Shown here piece after piece: positions 1 to 11,499 of a DNA stretch of 64,000 nucleotides. The translations under genes and the position numbers were made by a program. The notes under the pieces are model-generated. The model was given only the letters and a program-made list of their open reading frames with translations, ran no database searches and was not told the DNA's origin. The stretch's first letter is position 1. Every line of letters starts with the position of its first letter. The stretch is from contig CP053161.1 in assembly GCA_014607495.2 (NCBI GenBank), positions 11,603,115-11,667,114 on the forward strand, in the 5' to 3' direction. The DNA is from Carposina sasakii (taxonomy: Eukaryota; Arthropoda; Insecta; Lepidoptera; Carposinidae).

Positions 1-126
1 TTGTCAAATTCGTACCTATTACGTAAAATGAATTTCAAAAGAATTTTGACATTTCAAGGCAAATATTATACAATTTTCGCTATCGGTTTGATTCGGCTTT
101 GCTATTGCAAATTAGGTAATCAGGGG
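1..126. repeat. Right part of a hairpin MITE, cut by the window edge
   Basis: Positions 4-126 align with 381-497 (the same phrases include 'aatttcaaaagaa' / 'aatttcaaaggaa' and 'ttcggctttgctattgc'). It is a second, diverged copy of the hairpin element at 326-497. Its left half lies before the window. Confidence 0.6.
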
Positions 127-325
127 ACCGGAACGCTAAAATCCCTTTAAAAACGGCAAAACATTGATGTTTATATTTTTCGAGTATGTGCCTATATGTA
201 TGTTATATATTTTTTTGCCATGCTCTAGAGCTTAAACGGTTTGTCGCATTTGAGCTTGAGAGGTATCATTAGGTTTGTCTTAGTCGTGAGAGTGACACTA
301 GGTTAAAATTTTTATGCGGTCGGCT

Positions 326-497
326 CCCTATTACCTAACTAGCAAAAGCAAAGCGATAGCGAAAATTGTGCAAAAATCGCTCAAATTCGTATTACGTAAA
401 ATGAATTTCAAAGGAACTTTGACATTTCAAGGCGAATATTGTACAATTTTCTCTATCGCTTTGCTTCGGCTTTGCTATTGCTTTTACGTAATCAGGG
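326..497. mobile_element. Hairpin MITE, about 170 bp
   Basis: The ends are inverted: CCCTATTACCTAA... on the left against ...TTACGTAATCAGGG on the right. An inner pair, 'gcaaagcgatagcgaaaatt' near 347 against its complement near 450-473, extends the stem. There is no coding content; a short open frame crossing it has no recognisable motif. It looks like a non-autonomous DNA transposon of unknown superfamily. Confidence 0.6.
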
Positions 498-500
498 GGC

Positions 501-1365
501 GGGTTTTTTCTTCCTTTTATTTTTAGTATTTGTTAGCTGAACCAGAAATACATCATTTATGATAAAGGGTGATCCTATCACTGCAAAAATATTCAACCTT
601 CTTCAGTAGGTAAGTACTATTTTATGTTTAATTCAGTAAGTTAGGAATACCATCGACTTATAATTCAAAAACATCTATGAATTTAATGCCTTCAAATTAT
701 AAATTCATCTAATAGTTATAGGATTTTTAATGATATCCTTGTGTAATGACTGAATGGTATTCTTTAATTAGGTACCTATAAATGCTTACTGAGGTAAAGA
801 GATTATTTATACATGTATGCCTAACAACGAACAGTACAAAGAACTAGTAATAAATACAAAACGGGAACAGAGAGCACGCTACGCATTACTTATTACACAA
901 ATTCTCATAAATACGTTCTCGTATAAATAAAGTCAATCGTGCGTCAATATGACTCATCGGCTGGAAATATTTAGAACGATTGCTACAGAAATGTACCCTC
1001 GTACAAAATATTACTCAAGTAAGCGGCAATCACAACATAATGGTCATGTATCGTAGTACTGACTGAAAGAAGTTTTTGATTTTCATGCATATTTTGCTAT
1101 TATGTATTTTCATGTAAATATCTTTATTCCCTATAAGCCTATGACTAGATTTTTGTATTTAATGATTCGATTAGTTTTTTACTATAGGTAAGTTATGATT
1201 AAAAATCTTGAGATGACAGTGTAGAAAAGTTTATCAAATTGGTAAAGTTTTTATTACTGACATCTCAAGATGTGATGTAAAATACTTGTAAGAAATTAAT
1301 GTCTATGAAAAATATTGAAGCTCCAATAAAACATAAAGTCACATTAAGTCTAACCATCTTCAACA
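501..1365. other. AT-rich stretch, no gene seen
   Basis: The only structure noticed is a small inverted repeat at about 1204-1274, with arms of about 16 bp around 'atctcaag'. Confidence 0.6.
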
Positions 1366-1756
1366 TACAGGATGTTTTTTCGTGGCCACCTTTAACGAAG
1401 GGTACGTATTCTATACATGAAATAAAGTAAGTTTATGCCAAAAAAAATGCTGGGAAAAAAAAATTTTTTTTTGGAAAAAAAAATATTTAAATTCCTTGAT
1501 CGTGCGAAATTTATAGTGTCTAGTGTTTATGTTAGTTTTTTTATAGACAGATATTAATTATTTTTCGTGAAAAAATCCTGCTACGCGCGTCTATGTGCAT
1601 TTATGCAGAAAAACGCAGTCTATTTACTCAACTTTGGACCCTAATATTTTGGAAACCAGACACTTCCCAGGTATGCTTCCATGGAGAAAAATGATCGTGA
1701 TGATGAGGAGATTCCGTAGTTTTCGGAAACGTTGACGACCAAAAATCACCCTGTAT
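1366..1756 (+). mobile_element. Family A element, about 390 bp
   Basis: It begins TACAGGATGTTTTTT and ends AAAAATCACCCTGTA, so the two termini are inverted repeats. Near-identical copies lie at 5465-5841 (minus), 30620-31008 (plus) and 33156-33538 (minus); fragments lie at 52622-52925 and 61103-61172. No open frame is shared by the copies. TA flanks both ends, which suggests a Tc1/mariner-type non-autonomous element (inference). Confidence 0.75.
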
Positions 1757-1783
1757 ATGAAATGAAGAAATATATTTCTATGT

Positions 1784-2069
1784 AAGATTTTTTTCATCAT
1801 CATCGTATAATCACGGCTTTATCCCTTACGAGGTAGGCAGAGCACCAAGGGCCGATAAAACCACACGGTGCCACTTCTGACCAATTTTGAGGGTATAGTT
1901 GAGATGTACAAGTTCGGTTAGTAGTGACAGGTGGTCAGCCCATCGCCTACAAAACACCAAGACCCTCTTGTCCCTCTACTGACTTGTACAGTATGCCCGG
2001 GAAGAGAAGCAGCTGTAGTATTATACGTTCTTTTTTCACTCCCAGAGCAGCATAGAAGAAGATTTTTTT
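1784..2069 (-). mobile_element. Family C retroposon with putative target duplication
   Basis: The body is 1795-2058, and 'aagattttttt' flanks it at 1784-1794 and 2059-2069. On the minus strand it starts 'cttctatgctgctctggg' and ends near 'gataaagccgtgatta'. Homologous full copies lie near 14605, 27288, 45789 and 61652. It has a fixed 5' end, no clear tRNA A/B boxes and no shared ORF. The low-complexity duplication alone would be weak, but other copies have better ones. Confidence 0.7.
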
Positions 2070-2070
2070 T

Positions 2071-2483
2071 ACTAGATTATTACTATAATAACGGAGCTAC
2101 AATATCGACCTAAAAACTAATTTACCCCAAACATTAATATTTTAGTAAGTATTTGTCATTAAATAGCTTTTAGGTAACATTAGGAGTGAAGTTTTTTTTA
2201 TTAGATGGCTATAGGTAATCGAGTAGACATGATGAGAGAGACTTTTGAATATAATACGAATCGATATTAATATAAGAGACGAAAAGAGCGTATGTTAAGA
2301 TATTTCATCTTTCTGATCCATTCTTATTACACTGTTATTACATATTGCGTAATATACACAGAAGCATTTATGAGTTCATAACTTTTACAATTAAATTGGG
2401 AAAGAGAGAAATTTGAGTTCAGTCGTTAACCCTATGAATATAAAAAAGATTATTGAAGCGTTTTACATGCAAGACAATCATAA
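2071..2483. other. No gene seen
   Basis: AT-rich sequence without a recognisable repeat or coding signal. Confidence 0.5.
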
Positions 2484-2583
2484 TGTGGGTAGCCTGAGCT
2501 GCAGGATCACTAACGACATCCTTGCATTCACGTTTAGCATAGCGGGTTCAGGTGGTAAAAAATCAGTGAGCTAGCACAACAGC
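2484..2583 (-). repeat. Family D fragment
   Basis: 'gggtagcctgagctgcagga' and 'acgtttagcatagcgggt' match the minus orientation of family D; compare 9706-9930 and 46768-46975. Confidence 0.6.
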
Positions 2584-4640
2584 GCTCGGGAGTGACTGCT
2601 TATTATAGGTACCTACTTGGATTTGATGAACGGTAAACTATTGTGCGATAATTAATAAATACTTCAGAAATTGGAATTCTAAAAGTTGGAAGTCTAAAAC
2701 TCTCAAAAAGATATACTTAAATCAGATAAAGACGCCCATTTGCACTTAACTGACTAAATCTCCTAGCTTAAAAAATTGACCAGGGAGTAAAAATGATGAT
2801 TTAACATTCATTCAAATATTTTTAAATAATTTATTTACACATATTCTGACAGGGTAAATTCAAATATTATACCAACATGTAACTATACATTATATGTAAA
2901 TTCTCAATAATTCTGAACATATGTATGTATTCAATTTCCACAGGAAAAATTGGGACGAAAACATTAAGTAATGACTTTCCTATCTAACGTGCTAAATTAT
3001 TTGTATCTCCAAACCCCAACTTTAAAATCAGAACCCAAAACTAACTAAAACCTTCCAGATGTGTACCAATAGCATCTGCCCTTAACTCCCTAAGGTGCAA
3101 TACACTAAACAGCGAACATGTTCTAAATTTGAGAAAGCAAATCGTTCAGTCGATACATCGAAACGGAAATAGAAGACACATGAGCTCGCGGGAAGCCGAG
3201 AAAAAAAAAGTTAAAAAAAAGAAACACATGACCTCATTTGTCGAGAGAGAATTATTTATTGCATTTGATACTTCTCGCGTCGGCGTTCTTTGTTACCGAT
3301 TTTAATATTGCTTCTGTTTCTTTGATATTCGTTTTTGTTTTCGCAATTTGGTGAAAGTATTTTAATGATCTCCTTTTTTGTCTTGACAATGTATTATAGA
3401 TGTAGGTTGATCCTATTTTTCTAAGGGAAATAATATATTACGTGTCATTTAGGTTATGGTATTATTTACGCCGTACGTTTATATTGGGCACACGTGTAAT
3501 GATTTTATCTATGGGTTCTAAATCTAGGCTAATCTCGTCTGGTGTAAAACATCTCTCATTAGCCCAGTAGACTACGCGCCGCATTTAATATCTACTATAG
3601 AACTTCAACTAGAATTTAAAAATAAAACCCCAAATCTCAGTGCCATGCCACCCTGAAATGATTTACAATCTGCTTACGCCCCCCTTGAATTGTTTGTAAT
3701 AAAACAGAAATAGTTAGATGTTCCACTGTAACAACTTAAGGACCGCATTCATTACCCTTTATTGCTTACCATACTTGTACGTCAAACAGACAACGCTTGG
3801 AATCACTTGTTATGGTTTTGAAATTTAATCATTTCCAATATTGTAAAACCAACTTTATGCTTTATCCAAACCGTAAAAGTAAAAATGATTTTAAATCGTA
3901 TATCCAAAGCAAAAAGGTGTTGTAGATAAATTGGGACGGTAAAGATATTGTTGAGAATATGTGTATGCGAAGAACAGATGCGCTTGAGCTTCGAAATGAC
4001 GACTAATGACTGTCTGGTGATGATGTAAACATTCGTCGGTAGTGAAGTCAAAACTATCACCATATTCCCCTAAAAAAACCTATTTGTTATTTCATACGCT
4101 AAAGTGTCAAGAGTATGAAATGATTCGAATCGATATAGGGCATACAGAAGCAACAAAATAACAAATGTATGTTTATATATTTAAATTAATTTTGTAGAAT
4201 TATTACACTTTCCATCAAGATTATCAAAATTTTGCAGTAACTGTAATTTTTTTGGATAAAACTCTTTTAATATATATATTTACCTTACATGGTGCTCACA
4301 CACCATACTCTAGTTTTAGACAGTTTCGCACAGCTTTTCTGTCATAGTTTTTCGTAATACGTAAAAGTCATTGATAAAATATTGTGAAATACATTTTATC
4401 AATAACTTTTCTTCATTTTAATATAGGTTATTTACAATAGCAGCAAGTAAGTCAATACAAAATTGTATATAGCATACATTGTAACCCAATACTTCTGTGA
4501 AATGTTTGTTCTCTCTACGTTTAGCGAAGTCAAACAAAAATTGAGTGGCACTCCGCAAAAATACTACCAAAATGGAGTAAACTTTGGCCAAGATATGTGT
4601 ACAGTACTCGACAATTAAATAATATATACATACTCGTACA
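2584..4640. other. 2-kb AT-rich stretch, no gene seen
   Basis: Short minus-strand open frames (for example 3803-4063, 86 codons) show no domain, composition or start context that supports a gene. A purine-rich A run sits near 3205-3224. Confidence 0.5.
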
Positions 4641-4735
4641 TATGTATATGTATATACAAGACTGTGTTTCTGAAACGGGGAAGCCAGAACTGCAGAATCA
4701 TAAAAGATATCCAAAAGTCACGATTAACATAGCGC
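4641..4735 (-). repeat. Family D fragment
   Basis: The tail 'tatgtatatgtatata' is followed by the phrase for 'ggggaagccagaactgcag' and 'cacgattaacatagcg'. This is the 3' part of a minus-strand D copy. Confidence 0.6.
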
Positions 4736-5464
4736 TCCAAGAGCGCAATCTCTATCCCACGTAGCTCTAACTGTGTAAAAGCTATCAGAAACTAAATAAT
4801 GTTCTTGAAGTCAATGTGCAATATTTAGAGCTTGGTACTGTGTACAGTATGAACTAATAGATACAGTGTTTCAGTTTATTGTCGTTTTTTTTTTTTGGTT
4901 AATTAAAAAACATTGTACAGCTAAACAAGTATCGAGTTTAAAAAATCTGTACAAAATGTGATTTTTAAAGTACCATCACCATCACGAGCCTAGAATTTTA
5001 TCTTTTCCCTGCAAAATACATTTGTCAAGCTCCAGCAAAATGGAGTAGCAAAATTCTCAGCAAACAGACTCAAGGCAGGATTATTGAAGAATTTGTTTTA
5101 AGCCACTTGAGTCTTAGGCCCTTGTAAATATTTGGTGAGCTTCGCCTTTCTTCTGCCGTACATTGTTCACCTGCCATGTTAAGTTTAATGTTGTTTATTC
5201 TAAAAATCAAAAGTAAAGTGGATGTTTTTTTGACTTGTTTCATAATTTGTTAAAATTAGTGGGACATGTATTAACTGCAATTAATGTTGCATACTGATTC
5301 TGAATATCAGCTTTAGTGTTTTGTAGCCAGTAGATAATTATCCTGTGACCTATCTCAATTTATTACCTTATAGTCCTCTAGTTATTATAAGCACGTTATG
5401 TAAGAATATAGATAAAAATAAACCATTCAAATAAGTGATCAAAGTTGGGAAAGTTAGATATATG
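4736..5464. other. No gene seen
   Basis: AT-rich, with a T run near 4888-4897. No repeat family was recognised. Confidence 0.5.
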
Positions 5465-5841
5465 TACAGGGTGATTTTTGGTCGTCAACGTTCCCGAAAA
5501 CTACGGAATCTCCTCATCATCACGATCATTTTTCTCCATGGAAGCATACCTGGGAAGTGTCTGGTTTCCAAAATATTAGGGTCCAAAGTTGAGTAAATAG
5601 ACTGCGCTTTTCTGCATAAATGCACATATACGCGCGTAGCAGGATTTTTTCACGAAAAATAATTAATATCTGTCTATAAAAAAACTAACATAAACACTAG
5701 ACACTATAAATTTCGCACGATCAAGGAATTTAAAATTAAAAAAAAAAAAATTCCCAGCATTTTTTTGGCATAAACTTACTTTATTTCAAGTATAGAATAC
5801 GTACCCTTCGTTAAAGGTGGCCACAAAAAAATATCCTGTAT
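5465..5841 (-). mobile_element. Family A element
   Basis: Full-length minus copy: TACAGGGTGATTTTTGG at the left, ...AAATATCCTGTA at the right, TA on both sides. It is very close to the copies at 1366 and 30620, which suggests relatively recent activity. Confidence 0.75.
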
Positions 5842-6238
5842 TTATTTAAAAGATTATTGTACAATAATATTCAACTTTATTTATTTCATATCATTAGATG
5901 AATTTCAAGAGATTAATAATTATAAGCATTATGATATTAACACACGATTGAAGCAGTATTAAATATGGAAAACATTACAAAAGCAAATTCATTTTAATTA
6001 AATTTAATTGAAAAAATATGAAATAACACAGTAAAAATTCACACATAACAAACATATTGTTCACAATCTGAAAGGCATTCATCATAATAACACATAACAC
6101 CAGACCGAGATACCCACACACGTGTAGCCGATCAGTCGGCGCCGTTAAAAGAGCCGCTCGTAAAGTACTGAGCTGATTAGGACCACGTTGGTGAAGCCAC
6201 GGATGTAGAGATAGTAGAATGAGCTAAATAATTTAATT
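5842..6238. other. No gene seen
   Basis: AT-rich, except for a GC-richer patch at about 6105-6200 that may be the decayed head of the SINE that follows. Confidence 0.4.
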
Positions 6239-6406
6239 TTAGATCCTTAGCTCCAAATTTTGGTAGGTGTAAAGCAAACATTGATATGGTAGCCCCTGTT
6301 TTCATATGTGCAAATAATTATGATGACTATACATGTTTGTTTTCGAGTCATGCATATTTCTAATTCATTTGATTAGTGCTTGCAGTACAAGACCTTAAGG
6401 ATCAGA
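6239..6406 (+). repeat. Decayed SINE, family M body
   Basis: 'ttggtaggtgtaaagcaaac', 'attgatatgg', 'gagtcatgcatatttctaat' and 'aagaccttaaggatc' match the SINE at 45245-45460. The tRNA-like head is degraded here. Confidence 0.5.
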
Positions 6407-6869
6407 AAAAGTAATTTAAAGTGTTTGAATATAGTTATTATTTCCAGCTACACGCAGACGGAATGGTGATGAAAAATAAAGATGAATAATAGAATATGAG
6501 AAAACTACGTTACAATTATCAATATAGAACTACCCATAATTATCTATTAAAAAATAGCTAGTTACTCTTTGATTAATAGTAGGCGTAACTAATGTTCAAA
6601 CGATTTGCCTTTAATCATCTTAACTTTACACGACTGAACTGAAATTTCAATTCCATTTCTCTATATAGGCGGTAGAAATAATAAAACCAAGCATGAAAGT
6701 TTGATTTTAATGAGAGGAAATACGATATTAGAGAATACCTACGCGATATTACGGGGCATGTTTTGTTTGTACTTGAACTTGTGAACTTAAAGACCAAACT
6801 CAATAAATCGGACAAAAAAATCTTAACTATCATTTTATGCAATTCGCTATCATAATTATAAAATCTCTT
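6407..6869. other. No gene seen
   Basis: A 75-codon minus-strand open frame at 6615-6842 has no recognisable features. Confidence 0.5.
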
Positions 6870-6945
6870 ACGACATGCATGGAAGGAGATGCAGCTAATG
6901 TAGATACGAGTATTCTAGTAAAGCCACATCAGCAAAGGGCATTAT
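6870..6945 (-). repeat. Family D fragment
   Basis: 'acgacatgcatggaaggaga', 'tgcagctaatg' and 'aagccacatcagcaaagg' match the 5' part of minus-strand D copies. Confidence 0.55.
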
Positions 6946-7258
6946 ATATAACTTACAATTTTAAAAATGGCGCATTCGCTAGTTTCCATTTCAGTCATGT
7001 ACTCGTAGAAGCGTTTTACAAAGCAAAAAATAACTCGCGTCTATTGGGCCGAAGTCTAACACTAGTGGATTTAATCGCCCAAAGCGTTGAATAATAGCTC
7101 TGACGAATTTTCCGAGCCACCGACCATTTCGCCCGGTCGCATTCACAATCACCTGTGTCTGTACTGCGACAGTTCATAAGGTGTGTGCGGTTTTGGAAAT
7201 CTAAAAATCTACGCTTCAAAGAGAGTATTAGTTTAGTAGGTATTATTAGGTACACAGT
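6946..7258. other. No gene seen
   Basis: Overlapping short open frames on both strands, none with a family resemblance. Confidence 0.4.
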
Positions 7259-7634
7259 ATACTGGGTGTAAAAAGATAACTTTGTTCTTTTAATACCTCG
7301 TATGCTTTATCACGATCATTTTTTCTATGGAAGCATCCCTGGAAAACCACGGGTTTCCAAGATGTTGAGGTATAAAGATACATTAATATTATTATTTTTT
7401 TACATAAATCCATCTGAAATCGGTTAACAAACATTTTTTTTTCAAAGATACGATGTCAAAATGTTATATTGTTAGTTTTGAGCATCAAACAAATACATTG
7501 CTTGCAATAAAATGACAGTATTTTTCATAATTTTTTTGTCGGTTCCCAGCGTTGGTTCCATAAGATAATGATCGTAACCTCACAAAGAATACGAGGTATT
7601 AAAAAAACATCATTGTCTTTTTACACCCTGTATT
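7259..7634 (+). mobile_element. Family A2 element, divergent relative of A
   Basis: Termini ATACTGGGTGTAAAAAGA and ...TTTTTACACCCTGTAT are inverted, and the match continues inward through 'aatacctcgta'. Inside, 'tctatggaagcatccctgga' and 'gggtttccaagatgttgagg' resemble family A ('ccatggaagcatacctggga'). TA sits at both edges. Confidence 0.65.
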
Positions 7635-7644
7635 ATAATTTTAT

Positions 7645-7803
7645 CCTGTGCGAGGCTTTACTCATCGCAGGAGGAAGGAACTCAGGGCCATTCATTCATG
7701 CGTAGAACTAGCAACTGGTCACTGATCTTTTGCATCAAGCTCCGCTGGTGTGATCCTGCAGTGCTAAATATCGCATTTTGGAAACAGCCGTGTGTATATG
7801 TAC
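7645..7803 (+). repeat. Family D copy
   Basis: Reads from 'cctgtgcgaggctttactc' through 'ggtcactgatcttttgc' and 'gatcctgcagtgct' to 'gaaacagccgtgtgtatatg', in the order expected for family D. Confidence 0.65.
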
Positions 7804-7804
7804 C

Positions 7805-8209
7805 TATACAGGGTGTTTGTGACAGCCAGGCAAATATTGATATGGCGACTCCAGACCATGATTCTGAGGCAAAAACCACTGAATTTTTTCGCAGGAAAAT
7901 TCCAAAATTTTCCGACTTGTTTTTCATTTTTTAGGAAAAAAATTGTGTTGTTCATTTAAGAGGATAATAAACCCCAATGGAGAATCACAAGTGATCTAAA
8001 AAACAGCAATGTACCACACAATAACCAATAACATCATTTAAGTAGTCATAGGATCGTCCGACACAATTGGCGCGGAGAAAAAAGATTACTAATAATCAAA
8101 TCAAAATTGCATTTTCTGCGAGTAATAAATAACATTGTCGTATAACTCAACACAATGGTACTTGCTCAGCATTTCAGTATTTGCCTGGCTGTCACACACA
8201 CCCTATATA
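7805..8209 (+). mobile_element. Family G MITE, about 405 bp
   Basis: Inverted termini TATACAGGGTGTTTGTGACA and ...TGCCTGGCTGTCACACACACC; the shared stem includes 'gtgacagccaggcaaata'. A second copy lies at 53103-53618. Overlapping open frames on both strands are low quality. TA flanks both ends. Confidence 0.7.
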
Positions 8210-8744
8210 GATATGTATTTATCTAAATAAATGTTGTCGCCATGTCAAGCAGCTGAAACTCGTATTAGCCGAGCACACTAACCTCCGGTATTGTATTAAA
8301 TTACTATTTATACAAACAAATTGAAGGAGACAGATATTTTGAGTTGTTTTTGTAAGAGAAAATATTGAATATACTGTTGTTACTACAGTGTAAGAATATA
8401 ATATAGTATTATATTGTGTTTATAAAGGAAAAATCTCGGTAGTTAGTCTAATTTTGGATACAAAGGCAAAATATGTATGTATCAACGTATCTTACTAATG
8501 GTTTGATACTTTTTAGTTATAAATAAAGAGATTACTGAGGGATAGATGGAGCTACTCTCTATGTACCTTTTTATCCTGACAGACAATAGCAGATTTAAGT
8601 TCCACGCTCTCTATGTTGTCATAGAATAAGACTTTTGCAGGTTGATCATATAGAAATCATTGTACGAGTCTGTTGATTATTATTAGGTGAATATATAGTT
8701 TTATACGATAAATTTTAATAAATACAATATTTGTATAACTTCGT
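8210..8744. other. No gene seen
   Basis: AT-rich sequence without a recognised repeat. Confidence 0.5.
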
Positions 8745-8848
8745 TGGTCACCGGGTGGATGGTGCTTGCGCATAACAGCGCAGTGCCGTGTATTAAAGGA
8801 GAGGCTTATCATTCAGTAGTGGGTGTAGAAGGCTTGATAGTAGTAGAT
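8745..8848 (+). repeat. Decayed RTE-type LINE tail
   Basis: 'gagaggcttatcattcagta' and 'gtgggtgtagaaggcttgat' are a diverged form of the lepidopteran RTE ending (GAGGCCTA...CAGCAGTGG...AGGCTG). The resemblance is partial. Confidence 0.35.
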
Positions 8849-8970
8849 TGGTAAAAAGAATATCTTAGAAATCTCAAAAATAATTACGCAACAACATAAT
8901 AGTTCATACACTATTTAATAAGTAGTATAAAATGTGATTCTCCAACCATTTATTGAGCAACATAGTCCGA

Positions 8971-9097
8971 AAATCACACTGCGGTCACCAACCCGCGTGG
9001 TGACAATGGGCAAAACCCCCTGTAACAGTAGCCTTGTGGCGTACCCTGGGGGAGGCCTACGTCCAGCAGTGGACTGCAATAGGCTGTAAATCATACT
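8971..9097 (+). mobile_element. RTE-related tail insertion (family E) with target duplication
   Basis: The insert 8981-9087 ends 'cagcagtggactgcaatagg'. It is flanked by 'aaatcacact' (8971-8980) and 'aaatcatact' (9088-9097), a 10-bp duplication with one mismatch. Related copies lie at 28351-28475, 41999-42262 and 43092-43196. Confidence 0.6.
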
Positions 9098-9705
9098 CCT
9101 AACAGCTACACTAATATTTGCTGATCCTAGAGATCAAAATAAGTTCGCGGACTATTTGATTCCAAATTTTTGACGATATACGTTTAAATTTTTAATTTGG
9201 CAAAAGTTTAATATAACTTTTTTCTTACTCTATAAATTATAGCAAAGAGCCAGTTTTCCCTTCTGTGTCACTCCATACTCTATGACCTAGAGGGACTTAC
9301 CGAAAACGAAGTAAAGTAGATAAGCCTATTCCATGTAGAAAAATTCCCTTTCAGATTTATCGAGCTTCTTTGTTTTCGGCTAATGAATTAGCTTCATGTT
9401 CGCTAAATATAAAGCCAGACTTGTAATGGTTGATTAGGGTGCGTCTATACTCGTAGCTTTAATGTTAATTACAGAAAGATCAATCTATTTAATAAGTCCT
9501 TAATATTGTTTGATTCTAAATAGGGAGTAACCATTTTGATATTTAAAGATGAAATGCTTCTATGAAGATGAAATGTCATATCAGAATTGGCCCAGTACTC
9601 ATTTCCGGCACTGCAAATAAGTTAATCCTGTAAGCCAAGAGAGGCGACCAGAAAAATGTAAATGAAGCAACTACAAAAGTATTAAGTAAGTCATACGTCC
9701 GTACC
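9098..9705. other. No gene seen
   Basis: AT-rich; no repeat family or coding signal recognised. Confidence 0.5.
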
Positions 9706-9930
9706 TACATACATATAACATACAAATATGTTTCCGAAAAGGGGTAGCTAAAACAGCAAGATCCCAAAGGAAATCCTACAGCCACGTTAGTTTATACGAG
9801 GCCAGATGTAAAAAGTCAATGACAAGTTGCTAGCTCTTGGCATGAAAGAACTCCCACAAATCCTTTACGCGACTCCTGCGATACCCAAAAAGAGATGCAG
9901 CTGATGTTTTGTACCTACTGAAGCCCGGAT
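9706..9930 (-). repeat. Family D copy, nearly full length
   Basis: From the left it reads a 'catacatataacatac' tail, 'ggggtagctaaaacagcaag', 'gccagatgtaaaaagtc', 'gatgcagctgatg' and 'gaagcccggatcag'. This defines a family of about 220-230 bp whose 3' end is a TATG-type simple repeat. Confidence 0.7.
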
Positions 9931-10371
9931 CAGTTCAAAGAGAAAGGGGAAAGACAAATATAAAATTTCGTATCTGAAGCTATTTATTTTGCCTTTCTTA
10001 GAGAATAAAAAAACAATGTTAAATAAGGCTATGACGTCATGATTATTCCGAAATGGAATTGAAAAAATTCGTCTGTCTGTAACTTTATGGTGGCCCATCG
10101 ATAGGGTATGAACGGCAAAGTGGGCGTTGCAAAGGGTTGCTAAGATTTATTGAAATTCTTTATGTTTCCGTTTTTCTATCGCACTGAGAAATAAATAGAC
10201 TTCTGTAATAATTATATAATGTTGATCCGTATCTCGAAAATAAGATACAAAATAGTAGAAACATGTGGATTATAGCATCAATAAGCTTTTTTGATACTGA
10301 CTTAAAGAATGAACGTGTACCTACAATCCTATGCAACATGACATTAAGTTTTCAATGCATATTGCATTTAA
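9931..10371. other. No gene seen
   Basis: AT-rich spacer before the foldback element. Confidence 0.5.
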
Positions 10372-10983
10372 AAAATTTAGGTAAAAAAACCTTTTTAAAA
10401 ACAAGCTTTTATTTAAATGCGCTAAAATGAAAAATAAACTTTTACACTAAAATTTTTACTGTTAATTTATAACGTCATTTCAAATTTAACACATTTGACA
10501 CAATTTATATGTTATAAAAGCTTGTCGCGACATTTAAGTACTCGTATTTACGTTCTTACTTTTAAATGTTTATTAGGCAGCATCTTTATGTTGATGTTTC
10601 AGATTTTCCCATATTGTTCCCACGCATATCGAAGAAATATCCGTCGACCCTTCCAGAGCTTCGTGTAGAAGAGTAAGAGAGTAATATACAACAGGGTTCG
10701 CCCCGGTGCCCCGAGGTGGTATGTTCACGACATCATGTCATCATGCCACTCAGTCCTCGGCACGGGCTCACCTTGACTTATTAAAAATTTAAAAGTAAGA
10801 AAGTAAATACGAGTACTTAAATGTCGCGACAAGCTTTTATAACATATAAATTGTGTCAAATGTGTTAAATTTGAAATGACGTTATAAATTAACAGTAAAA
10901 GTTTTAGTGTAAAAGTTTATTTTTTCTTTTTAGCGCATTTAAATAAAAGCTTGTTTTTAAAAAGGTTTTTTTACCTAAATTTT
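10372..10983. mobile_element. Foldback element with arms of about 206 bp
   Basis: Arms 10372-10577 and 10778-10983 are nearly identical in inverted orientation (for example 'cttgtcgcgacatttaagta' against 'tacttaaatgtcgcgacaag'). The central 200 bp is more GC-rich and contains a second stem: 'gtgccccgaggtggtatg' near 10710-10730 pairs imperfectly with 'catgccactcagtcctcgg'. No ORF is present. The near-perfect arms suggest youth or arm-to-arm correction. Confidence 0.8.
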
Positions 10984-11466
10984 ATTTTATACTTTTTAGT
11001 TTTCACCTGGTAAGTTCCTAAGTCTGTTCATCTCATTCAACGCATCATTATTGCAAGGTCGTTTGCCAGTTAATTTTGAACAGTCCAGCTCTTCAATGAG
11101 GAGCCCTTCTAATGACTTCACCCTACTCAATTGCTTAAAAATATCTGTTTCAAAATAGATTTTCAAGTTTTAGAAGTCCGCCATATTGGATTAAGAGTGA
11201 CGTCACATTTTTTTCGAGTTACTCTCAGCTAGCCCTTTCATTTGATACCCATATTGTAGGAATGCATTAAAAATAATTGGTCCGCCATTGTGGGTATGCC
11301 GCCATGTTGGATTTAGAATGACGTCACACTGTTAATCATGCATTGTCATCCGAACTGAACGTGCTCACCAAATTTCAGCCCAATCGGTTGAGGGCAAGTG
11401 CCTTAAAATTGAGTTGTAAGATTTCACCCGAACAAACATACATTGAAAGTTAAATAAAAGCTTGTA
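10984..11466 (+). repeat. Unclassified dispersed-repeat-like segment
   Basis: Two related blocks, 'ccgccatattggatt' at 11178 and 'ccgccatgttggatt' at 11299, are each followed by 'gacgtcac' and spaced about 121 bp apart. The segment ends 'aaataaaagcttgt', which is also the edge phrase of the adjacent foldback arm. The composition resembles a transposon 3' region, but I cannot name it. Confidence 0.4.
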
Positions 11467-11499
11467 AAAAAACATTTCAGTAGATAAAATTTTGCGGAT

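Noticed and set aside
6615..7434. Cluster of short frames on both strands
   Set aside because: They cross family D and A2 repeat edges and overlap in several phases without conserved motifs.
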